Shown here in pieces: positions 1-9,714 of a DNA stretch of 64,000 nucleotides. Below the pieces are notes generated by a model. It saw only the letters and a list, made by a program, of their open reading frames with translations, searched no databases and had not been told where the DNA came from. Source of the stretch: Hepsetus odoe. Taxonomy: Eukaryota; Chordata; Actinopteri; Characiformes; Hepsetidae. Both the position numbers and the translations under genes were made by a program. The stretch covers positions 9,274,419 to 9,338,418 of the forward strand of contig CM029386.1 in assembly GCA_017165825.1 (NCBI GenBank). Direction: 5' to 3'. Position 1 is the stretch's first letter, and every line of letters begins with the position of its first letter.

Positions 1-512
1 TTTTTTTTAACCATTATTAAAACTTAACAGCTTACTGCTACTGGTTTAAATGGAGGCAGTACATCCACCAAAATCTGAAAGAGTTTATAGTCTAAGATCT
101 GCTGTATCTTAAAGTCCTGCTATTTAAAAAAATACTAGGTAACCACAATTTCACAATTGTTTTAGAATATATGTAGAATATACAAAAAACATTGTTCTGA
201 ATGTGTTAACGATGAATGAACATAAATGGACAAAGAAATGAATTCTGCTACTTTCAAGTGTGTATAAAAACATCAACAGTATAACCAAAAGCTTCACTTC
301 ATCAAAATGCATCAAGAAAATACAGAGCAGAATGTTTTTAAATGCTTTTTGACAGCTATAGGTACTTGTTTTAAAAAAAGAATTTCACAGTTCGTTTTCA
401 AATTTCAGCACATCAAGACATAGAAAGTCTAGCAATTTTTTTTTCCATGGAAGATAATTCTACCCCACACACTATACTTCTTCACCAAGGTCCATGTAGC
501 CCTTTGGCAGGT
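1..512. other. ints15 3' flank or 3' UTR, no gene seen
   Basis: This AT-rich stretch lies downstream of the ints15 stop on the minus strand and probably includes its 3' UTR. I see no exon, RNA gene or clear repeat, and no convincing polyadenylation signal on the minus strand. Confidence 0.4.
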
Positions 513-3500
513 TTAGCGAATTGGCCGGTACGGAAAGGCCATGGCGGCAGGATGAAAAGCGTGTGGGGGAAGAGGGGAGTGTGCCGTGTGAGGTGTTATG
601 GGGCGGTGCGAGGACAGGGCTGGGTGTGTGGGGAGAGGAGAGAGGGCAGGATGGGCACCGTGTGGGGATGAAAGAGCCGCTTGGTGTGTGGCATGGGGTG
701 AGAGAGGAGAGGGTCGTGCCGGATGCATGTAGGGATAGAGGTTCGGCTGGAAAGGTCCGCTGTGAGGTGGTGGCTGAACAACAGGGCCAGACATGACCAG
801 CTGTAACAGGCTGTAAATGAGACAGACAGCAGGACTTATCTTCATAAGCCAAACTCTTCATTTGTAAACATGTATTACTGCAATGCAATATTATAGCAAA
901 CAGTACCTTCATTATTATTCAAGTGAAAATAACCTAGCTGGAGTGAAGCTCTAATACAGCTTAAAACCAAGCTTAGTTTCAGATCCAATCTCCTTGATTT
1001 AGATGTCAAAGACCTTGATTAACCTGTATTTTTTTTCATGTTTCATCATATATCAGAATGCTGTGGAAATGTGTTCTCTGGTGCAATGAATCACACTACA
1101 AAGAAGTGGGAGAAAGCTGCATACTGGAATTCTTCAGCGATCTGTACAAATCATCTGACCTTAAACCAAATCGGAAAGTCGACTACATGGCAAGATTTCT
1201 TGTTTAACATCAGTGTCTAACCTCACCATTGGTATTTTAATTGAAGTGACTAAAGAAATTCTTCCCAAAAGAAAGGAATGGGGGGGGGGGCTGTTAGAGC
1301 CATAAAGGAATATTAAATCAAGATCTAGGCACATAAAGACTGGTTTGCAAAATTGTACCTGCACCTCTTATTCTCACCTGCATTGTTACTACCAGAGGTT
1401 GCCCTATTTAGAAATTTACTAAAATATACAGGAATTTAACTTACTTGTTGTGAGGCAGTCTTGAGCACAGAGTCCGCAGATCTTCTGAAGAACAAAACAA
1501 GTAATTTAGATACTGCTGTAGATGCTTTTTAATGACAAAAACCAAAGTCATCTCTTCTACCTCTAGTACACAACAAGGCTCCTGTTGCCATGGCAACTTG
1601 GAGGGCTTGGGCCAGCCTATCCAGAGCCAGCTGGATTTCATTGGCAGCATGAAGAGGGTTAAGCTCGTCCACTAAACGACTCACTTCCTCAACAAGGGCA
1701 GCGACAGACTCAACCTGCAGGACAGCTAGTCGCCCAAGCAGATTCTGTTCCGTGAGGTGGACCTGTAAAGGCAAAAACTTTAATCAAGATGCTCCTAAAG
1801 TAACCATGAATATTTAAATACCAGGTTATGAAAGAAGCACCTGTAACATTAGGAAAACTTGAAGAACACTCAGATGTAGTTTGGAGTACAGCTCCTCACA
1901 TCCCGACACTTTCTCTGCTTCCGCATGGCCATTGGTGAGTGACAGCTTTCTGCCTCTCTGGTGAGCTAGCGGTGCCTTCACACACCATCGGAGAAGACCC
2001 ATGAGAGGGGTGACCTCTAGGCAGCCGAGTGGTAGGCTCGAAGTGAGGGGCGTGTTGATGAAGGTAAGCAAGAGCAATCTGGGGTCCTCCGTAACCCAAC
2101 CAACCACCATCTCCAACAGGGCCGGAGGTGGCGTTAGCTCATCTACAAATACATCATACACATACAGAATTATGGAAACCATTTTTACAGCTTAGTAGGA
2201 AATAATTTACAGTAGGAAATTAAACATAAAACATATGAATATAAAAATGCATGAACATATGTATGTGTATGCCATCTAAATAGAGCAATGTAGGGACATG
2301 TGTTTAATGTAAAATTATCAAGTTGGCTTTGAATTTTACCCAAATTTGTGCTATATTTCCATATGGTTTTCATGTTCTGCTATATGTTAAATAATTCTAT
2401 ACTTATGAAGAGATTTTTGGTTAAGTCAAATGGTCACTCACTCACTGGCCCCTTTATTAAGTGTATCTTGCTAGGACCCCTTCTGCCTTCAGAACATCCA
2501 TAATCAATCATGTCATAGATTCATCAAGGTGCTGCAAAAATTCCTTCAGGGGTTTTGGTCCATAATGACATTATAACATCATAGATGAACTCAAAGAAGG
2601 ATCTGAGCTTTGTCATATTGTTCATGGTGCTATCCTGCTGGAAGCAGCCATCAGAAGGGGACAATGCCAGCAACAGTACTCAGGTAGGCTGTGGCCATTA
2701 AACAAAGTCCATTTTTACCCAAGGATCTGCCACTGACTAGATATTCTTTTTTTTTCTGATAATTTTCTCTAAAGCATAAAGATGGATGTGGAAGTCCCAG
2801 TAGATCTGCCTTCAAACTCCTTAGTGTGTTCATGGACACATAAAATATAACAGATGTACCTAACAAAGTGGCTGTTTTTGCAGCTTAATTCCCATAAATG
2901 GATCATATGGATTGTGGAGTGAATGATGCATTTTGAAACTTTGTGTACTTACATACAAACATACAGTATTCATTAAAAAAAGGCAACTGGAAAAGAAAAA
3001 AATCTTGAGCCATCTTCAAGACGCAAAGTGATTAATCCAAAGCAAAGGCAAGTACCTGAAGAGAGATCGTACAGGGCTGTGACCGCTGTGATGAGCTGAC
3101 AGCAAAAACGAGGGCTGGCTGAGCAGATGTTCTGCAGGGTGGTGATTGAACAAGGCACCAGCGTACAGTAGTCATCCACTAACACCCGTGCCAGTCGAAC
3201 GCACCATGCAGAGTGTGTGCGCTGCACATGTCAGTAAGAGAAATTAACTTCACTTCATTATGCTTCACTATGCTATGAAAGTCTTCAGGTGTAAAGCTTC
3301 ACAGCTCATTTTCATTCATTCCATCCTTCACATTTCCTTATAATATATTTGAAATGAACAGACAAAAAAAAGCTACACTGCGAAACGCAAGTTTTTCCAC
3401 ATCTCAGTTTCAAAACCCCTGTAGTACTTACAGGGGCCATCTGATAGGACAGTTTATCAGTACTTAATTAAATAAAATCCTCTCAATCTATTTGACAAAT

Positions 3501-4609
3501 ACATGGTATGGAACTGTATTGTCACCACATGCCATAATGTGTGCTGCAACCAACTGGGAATAAAACTGGATTTCCTGCAGCAGCAGTGACTTCTGGTCTC
3601 CTCAGAGGTTTTATTATATGTGCCAGAAAACAACTGCCAAATTTACAGCACTAAAGGTAGTACTAAAACATACAAAAGTGCTTGCTATAGTGACTCACCT
3701 GTAACCAAGTTGCAGCACACTCTAGGATTGGCACCCGACACACAGCTATAGCCATAGACACCAGCTTACCCAGCATGGCCATGCGACTCTCATCAGCCTT
3801 GTTGCCTTGCAGGCCGAAGAGGGCCGAGAAGATCACCTGACGGATGGCATCTTTGCTCTGCTCTTGGAAGTAGCTGCACATGATCTCTAGAAGTTGCAGC
3901 TCCTGAACACAGCTCATCCTCTGAGAGAAACATATATTTTATTTATATAAAAATATATATATATGTTACTCAGTCATTTTCTGCCGCTTGTCCCAAGCGG
4001 GGTGGCGGGGGGGTGCTGAAGTCCATCCCAGCTCACACAGGGCGAAGGACGGGGGACACACCCTGGACAGGTCGCCAGCCCATCGCAGGGAGGAGCGTGA
4101 CGGGGACGGCACCTTGCTCAAGCGTACCGTGGCAACCTATTGGGAAGGGGTTCGAACCCCCGATCCTCCGGCCAACACCCTAACCACAAGGCCACCGCTG
4201 CCCCTATATATATTATATATATATATATACATAAATAAAAATTTGTACTCTTAGTACTTTCTAAGAGATAAATTACTGTTCATGATATTCAACCAAATTA
4301 TACAGGTAGAGATTAGTGTATAATTAAATATGGTATCTTAACAGTAGCAAAATAGTATTTTGTCCATATAGTCCAGGGAAAAACACAGACAGGCAGTTAG
4401 ACACTCCTCACCTTTCTTTGCACGCTCCTGTCTTTGGGCACCTGGAAGATAAACTCCTCGACCAGCTCCACACTGCTTTTGTCCAGGCCCGGTGTGGGAC
4501 CTGTGGCGCTCTGCAGAGCACTGCCCAGTGATATGTCCAGATGATACAGTGCCTCTTTGGCCGCACTCAGCGGATCACGCCGCAGCAACGCATGACGAAT
4601 ATCACTCAT
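513..4609 (-). CDS. ints15: Integrator complex subunit 15 (C7orf26 orthologue), 7 coding exons
   Basis: The product is a subunit of the nuclear Integrator complex, which cleaves snRNA 3' ends and attenuates RNA polymerase II. Coding exons in gene order are 4609-4412, 3920-3699, 3221-3056, 2142-1841, 1762-1561, 1484-1445 and 810-513. All introns are GT-AG, phases agree, and the sum is 475 codons plus stop (the human protein is about 450). The start gives MSDIRHALLRRD and the end gives the PYRPIR C-terminus, both family hallmarks. Other matching blocks are QELQLLEIMCSYFQEQ, LVDDYC, SASPRFCCQ, LDRLAQALQVAMA and LRTLCSRLPH. The last exon is a Pro/His/Ser-rich tail of about 100 residues, longer than in mammals and low in complexity. 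No catalytic motif is expected. A Tc1 remnant lies in the intron at 2439-2873. Noncoding 5' exons and the polyadenylation site were not identified. Confidence 0.95.
2439..2873 (-). mobile_element. Tc1/mariner-like remnant, internally deleted, in an ints15 intron
   Basis: The left edge resembles a terminal repeat (CTTTATTAAGTG near 2451) and the right edge its complement (GTACCTAACAAAGTGGC near 2856). This is the CACTTTATTAGGTACACC-type terminus common in fish Tc1-like elements. Inside, the minus strand retains transposase-derived stretches such as the one at 2632-2660 (complement of CTTCTGATGGCTGCTTCCAG) and 2681-2698. Most of the transposase is missing and no reading frame survives. Family assignment is from remembered similarity, not a search. 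Confidence 0.65.
3981..4206 (-). repeat. tRNA-derived SINE, type B tail
   Basis: Read on the minus strand it starts with a tRNA-like head: A-box region GTGGCCTTGTGGTTAGGGTG and B-box GGTTCGAACCC. Then come the GAGCAAGGTGCCGTCCCCGT body and a GC-rich tail ending CCGCTTGTCCC-complement near 3987. The tail differs from the more common type A copies in this window. It lies in the ints15 intron next to exon 2. Confidence 0.75.
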
Positions 4610-5937
4610 GGCTGTTGGAAAGATGTCAATGCTTTTTAATATGGTACAATTTTTGTTTCTTTTCTGTAGTCCACCTGCACTTAAGTTACATAAATGAATT
4701 AACTAAGATCTGAAGTGTTTATAGCAAGGGGGAAAAAAAACAACACAATGTCAGATTTCTCTGAAATTCATCACTCAGGGTTCATTCAGAAAAATCCTCA
4801 GAGCAAAGACAGCACACACAATTGTTTACATATCAACAGCCAAGAAACATTTCATTTCAGTGTAATGCATTCATCTTTACAGGCTGTGCTCTAGGTTAAC
4901 CTGCACAACTAACTCCAGAATAAAAGGGTCCTTAAACCTGTTATACCGAAGATCTAAGTCATCTACTCAAGTCATTTTGCCGTGCAACAAATGTAACACT
5001 TCAGACAAGGTTGATGATAATCTAGATCATTTAAAAAGAGGGCATAAATCAATTTGCTCAGTCTAAAAATTCACTCAGAGGTCTTCAACAATCGAATTCA
5101 GATTTCAGTATGGGTTTTGTGATCACAGAGTATTTTTATTGCCTATTTTACACTTTGCATAAGTCACCGGCCTCCTTGAACAAAACTAACCACACAGAGA
5201 ATCACGTCCATGAGACGTGCTGTGTACATCTATACAGGGAACCTGAGACTGGGCTCTTGTTCGAATTCTCCGGTCCACCTTAAATGCTCCAGCAGTTGCT
5301 TTAAGGCGAGGGCACGCACGCCCGTTTCCATATACTGAAGCATTTAAGGTGGACCGGAAAATTCGAACAAGAAGTCGGCGGACCTTTCAGAGTGGTTTAG
5401 TTACAGTGAATTTAAAATGTTTGTACTCATAGGAGGTTGAGCTCTAAAAGTTTGAATTCTCAGGATTTGCTTTCCCAACTGAATAAACAGGTAGAAACCC
5501 TGAGCGGTTAGCAAGTGGCTAACGCTGATGGAGCGCCACCGATAACTCGATTTAGAAAGCGTTTCGCCTGTTCAAACACATCTGCAGAAGAACACAGAGC
5601 TGTTAAGACTTAATTCCCACCTGAGTTTGTCTTTTTTCTGGGCTTAGTCCATGAATGTCTCTCAGCAGACAGTCCCTCTCAGAGAAAACACGTCCAAGAG
5701 AGAAACTACGGCAGCGCGCGCAGGACAATCCCTGAGGCCTGTGACCCGTTGGAGAGTTAATTCAAAAGGGGTTTAGAATTGTAAAAGCCGTATACGTAGC
5801 AGATACTACTAACACGAGTTCGCCAAAACGACACGTTTAAACACTGTAAACAACATAAACACACATGTGCGCTGTGCAGATCGGTCCATTTATTATCCCC
5901 CATTCAATCCAAAGGACCGGCGTTCAGCTATGTGTAT
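4610..5937. other. ints15 upstream region
   Basis: This is the divergent intergenic region between ints15 and rgs11, on the ints15 side. It should hold the ints15 promoter and any noncoding first exon, but no clear TATA box or splice pair was recognised. The only striking structure is the inverted repeat at 5256-5371. Confidence 0.35.
5256..5371. repeat. 33-bp near-perfect inverted repeat (long hairpin)
   Basis: Left arm 5256-5288 and right arm 5339-5371 are complementary at 32 of 33 positions; the mismatch is in the GAATTCTCCGG versus CCGGAAAATTC segment. The spacer is 50 nt (5289-5338). A folded transcript or cruciform would be very stable. It may be a miniature foldback transposon or a stem-loop near the ints15 promoter. 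No target duplication or family was recognised. Confidence 0.8.
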
Positions 5938-6042
5938 GTGAAAATGACTTTTCTCGTCATTCTGAAACAGCACAACACACAGTGAGACGCAACGGCAACG
6001 ACCTTCTGGTCCTGGGGCCAACTCCCTAATCACTAGGCCAGC

Positions 6043-6045
<3 letters not shown>
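5938..6045 (-). repeat. tRNA-derived SINE, type A, internally deleted
   Basis: It keeps the tail (complement of the TCACTTTCA end, with CAGCACA and CAGTGAGAC) and the head (complement of GCCTAGTGATTAGGGAGTTG near 6040), but the middle is missing. It runs directly into a (GT)n tract. Confidence 0.6.

Positions 6046-6083
<38 letters not shown>
6044..6083. repeat. (GT)n microsatellite
   Basis: About 40 bp of uninterrupted GT dinucleotide repeat follows a truncated SINE head. Confidence 0.95.
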
Positions 6084-6084
<1 letters not shown>

Positions 6085-6170
6085 CTTGACGGTCCTTGAC
6101 AAGTTTCTTGCCACAGGACACTGCTGCCTGGATATTCTTTTCTCTGACAGATTCACAAAGAATGATCCCC

Positions 6171-6233
6171 CACCCAGCGGTGGCCTAGTGGTTAGGGCGT
6201 TTGGGACAAGCGGCAGATAATGGATGGATGGAT
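6171..6233 (+). repeat. SINE head fused to type B tail (deletion product)
   Basis: The tRNA-like head GGTGGCCTAGTGGTTAGGG joins directly to the type B end GGGACAAGCGGCAGATAATG and then a GGAT repeat. The body between is absent, so this is a minimal copy of the type B SINE. Confidence 0.65.
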
Positions 6234-6330
6234 GATCCCCCACCCTAATTTACACAGCTCCCTAGATCATGAACATTGAAGAAAGGGGTGAAAATACAAT
6301 AATCATAACAATATTAATAATTATTATTGT

Positions 6331-6377
6331 TTTTGTTGTTGTTGTTGTTGTTGTTGTTGTTATTATTATTATTATTA
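6331..6377. repeat. (TTG)n-(TTA)n compound microsatellite
   Basis: Trinucleotide repeats of GTT followed by ATT, about 47 bp, in intergenic DNA. Confidence 0.9.
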
Positions 6378-6582
6378 AGGATGAAAATGTATTATCCATG
6401 TAAAATTGTTCATTTAAACGATGAATGATACATAATGAATTCATAGAAAAATGACTAGATTATGTTGATTCATTTCTGTTAATGTATGGTATTTTATTGG
6501 TGCCCAGCTGCTGGAATATTTATTTATTTGTTTATTTTACAGTGTAAAGTGACATAAAGATTTGGATCTATGGTGGCTCTAT

Positions 6583-6829
6583 AGCCACCTTCCATTATCT
6601 GCCACTTGTCCCAAACGGGATCGCGGGGGAGCACTGGCATCCAACCCAGCACACATAGGGCGAGGACGGGGGACGCACCCTGGAAGGTCGCCAGCCTATC
6701 GCAGGGAGGAGCGGAACGGGGACAGTACCTTGCTCAAGGGTACCTCAGGGCAACCTATTGGGAAGGGGTTTGAACCCCAGATCCTCCGATCATGTGGCTA
6801 ACACCCTAACCACTAGGCCATATTGCCAC
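6583..6829 (-). repeat. tRNA-derived SINE, type B tail
   Basis: Full-length type B copy. The complement of the tRNA head is at 6776-6829 (B-box complement GGGGTTTGAACCCC) and the CCGCTTGTCCC-type tail is at 6600. The body GTACCTTGCTCAAGGGTACC is shared with type A copies. Confidence 0.8.
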
Positions 6830-7631
6830 CTTCCTAGAAGGTTAACCAGTGGTGGAGTGAGATTCGTGCAAGGGCTGATCCAAAGGCATGGTTTAACTTG
6901 TTGAGCTGCCTCATTTCTGAAATGAGTCACTGTATCAGTAAATTAGCTCATATAAGATGTAGACTGGTTTGGCACCTTTCTAGATGGACATGTTAAATTC
7001 AAACAACCCTGTGCATTGGATTCTGGGCATGTCACCATGTCACCAAGTCTGGAATTAGAAGATGACCTAGATGCTTTAGTCCCCTTTTGCAAAAGTTTAA
7101 TTGGCATTCAGATAGAACTACATTTTCCTTGTACGACAAATAGTATAAAGTATATATTTTAACTCAATTTAATGTAATTATCATTGTGTTATAAAAAAAA
7201 TTGATTATGTTCTTAATGGATCATCAATGACTTGATCTCATTTTTCCATCCTAATCAGGGTATTTTCCAGAAAGAAGAGGAAAGAGAACACCAGCATGAT
7301 CTCATAGGGGCCAATCTAGGCATGCGAATGATGCGTGTCTTTTTTTTTTTCTTTTCACTTTAGGCACATCTAGCCTTTTGGTCCACTTTGCAGATGGAAT
7401 TATTGATGATGGTTCATCTGGTGCTGCAGTTTGTTTAAGTCTTAAGTCCATAATTAGAGGTCAGTTTCTGGCCGCAGGATACTTTGGGTTGGTGGACTGT
7501 TCTCAGTACATAAGTTTTTAGGTGTTTAAAGCTCCAATTATAGCACTTCTGAGAGTAGCACTTCACTTACTTTCAACTTGGTTTTGTCCTTTACTGACTT
7601 GTGACTCATCTCATCCTTTAACAAAGAGAAA

Positions 7632-7872
7632 GTGACTATTTTTTGTCATTGTGAAAGACAGCACAGCACACTGTGAACCACAATGACATTCAACCTCTGC
7701 TTTTCACCCATACATACATGCACACACACACACACGTGCAGCAGGGGGCATGAAGCACCCAGGGAACAGTGATGGGAACAGTACCTTTTTAAGGGTAAAC
7801 TCCTGGTCAGGGATTTGAACCCACAATCTTCCTGGGTCCAAGTCCTTAACCACTAGGCCACAGCTTCCCTCT
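7632..7872 (-). repeat. tRNA-derived SINE, type A
   Basis: The tail complement (GTGACTATT...CATTGTGAAA) is at 7632-7660. The complement of the tRNA head ends at 7872 (AACCACTAGGCCACAGCTTC). A short CA repeat lies inside. Confidence 0.75.
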
Positions 7873-8130
7873 TTAATGAGCAAAGTATAGTGTGGTGGTA
7901 AAACAGCAGTAGCAATTGGTGTTTTAGGAAAACAATCGCACCAAAAGCTGCAGGTCCAGAGCCATATGGCTCATCTCAGGCATACGGTTCTGCCGGCTTA
8001 TGACCTGGACAGAGAAACTGAAAAAGAGGTTTTTTTTTTTTTCCCATGGCCATAAGGCTCTTCAATTAGGACAATCTGGACAAATGCATCCTGTCACATT
8101 AGTACTTGCATATTAGTGGTTACATATATA

Positions 8131-8340
8131 CAGTCCTGATCAAAAGTTTAAGATCACTTGACAAATGGCAAAAAATCATATGTTGCATGGTTGGATCTTA
8201 ACAAGGTTCCAAGTAGAGCTTCAGCATGCTACAAGAAGAAATGGGAGTGAGACAAAACATTTCTTTGAGCATGCAATTTATTGAAAACAATGCTTAAACT
8301 GAAACAGGCTGTTTTACAGCTGATCAAAATCAATATTATA
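8131..8340. mobile_element. Tc1-like transposon end fragment
   Basis: It begins after TA with CAGTCCTGATCAAAAGTTTA, a terminal repeat typical of a fish Tc1-like family. It continues with the matching subterminal region (AACAAGGTTCCAAGTAGAGC and AAACAGGCTGTTTTACAGC), then stops. Only one end is present and there is no transposase sequence. Confidence 0.65.
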
Positions 8341-8945
8341 AATGACTTTAATATGCTGCACATTTGCACACTCGCACACCACCACTTTCACTTTGCACAT
8401 CTCCAGTGGTATTCACTGTAATAAGAACATGTTGTATTATAATCCTTTACAGTTTCGATATAGACATGTTCTATTTATCTATTTTTCAACATTGTATGTT
8501 TTTAATTCATAGTTTTACTTTATTCCTTATTATATTATTTTGTTCTATTCTATTGCTCTTATTGCCACCTTATTTCTATCTTATTGCCTTGCACAGACTA
8601 ATGAAAGCATGATCCAGGGATATTTTTTCACTGTACTTGTATAACTGTGTGGCACATAAAGTTCTTGAATCTTTTTTCATAGAGATGACATATACTAACG
8701 GGCAAATTAGTCCTGTGCACATAATAATGAACAGCTAAATGTATTCGAAAGGCCCTGTTGTTGTGTAAAAATCAGGAAGCCAGTATAAGTATTACAAGTG
8801 CTTTGGGCTGGGGATTCAGGATGGCGGGCTTTTTTTTAGTTCCCTCATGTTAGCTTCACAGATGCTTTATTAGCCTGTTGATCAGTGCTGATCAGGACAT
8901 CATTACATCTGTTTAACCAGTGATCCTGAGGAGTGTACTGCACCA

Positions 8946-9158
8946 TCTAGGGCAGCTGGCCAAGTGGTTTGTGACTAGGTCTTTCAATCGGAAGGTTGTG
9001 GGTTCGAGTCTATTAGGTTTCCCTGTGGTACCTGTGAGCGTTACTGTCCCCATCACCACTCCCCAGATGCTGATTGTATGGCATGGTGCTGTGTGCGTGG
9101 GTTAAACGCCTTAGTGTAAGCCTTAGTGTATTCACAATGACAAATAGTCACTTTCCCT
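8946..9158 (+). repeat. tRNA-derived SINE, type A, diverged
   Basis: It has a tRNA-like head with the B-box GTGGGTTCGAGTC at 8998, the GTCCCCATCACCACTCCCC body and the CAATGACAAATAGTCACTTT tail. Confidence 0.65.
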
Positions 9159-9398
9159 TCACCACATAGCACACCACAAATCTCACATCAAAGCTGCTTT
9201 AATGACGGAGTCCTCGGTGCAATCCGGCCCTCAGCTCTCAAATCCAAATAGTTTCACAAGAGCAAATTGTACTAGTGCGGTAATCCTCAACTGCACTGCA
9301 GACATTTAGAATAAAATATAATTTCACACTCCAGGTTTTAACAGCTTTCAAAACACCACTAGCAGGCGCACTATTCATCTTGTTCATTTTTCACCAAA

Positions 9399-9592
9399 CC
9401 CCGCCTTTCAAGTCTAGGATTGGCTGGAGGATAATAATATCTACGATCTGATTGGCTGATTGTTGCTGACGAGCCAATCCCACCGAAGAAGGGCGGGAAA
9501 TGGGAGCTGGCGCTTTTCACAGATGCCACACACACACCCACACATTATACTAAACAGACCGTCCAACTTCACCCAGTGTCCGAGCTGCCATC
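9399..9592 (+). promoter_or_regulatory. Putative rgs11 promoter with three CCAAT boxes and a GC/E2F-like box
   Basis: Immediately upstream of the rgs11 start codon are ATTGG at 9419-9423, ATTGG at 9451-9455 and CCAAT at 9474-9478, spaced 32 and 23 bp. They are followed by GGGCGGGAAA at 9491, which fits a GC box or E2F-type site. There is no TATA box. The CCAAT/NF-Y array is seen directly; promoter function is inferred from position. Confidence 0.5.
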
Positions 9593-9673
9593 ATGACCAT
9601 CAACACGCTGAACCAGGGTGGAGTGCAGAGGGAACAGATGCCCTGCCTGACCAAGGTACAAACATTACATACA

Positions 9674-9714
<41 letters not shown>

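Noticed and set aside
472..912. 146-codon minus-strand frame overlapping the ints15 last exon
   Set aside because: It is a different frame of the same GC-rich exon. The 513-810 frame matches the INTS15 C-terminus and is in phase with the upstream exons.
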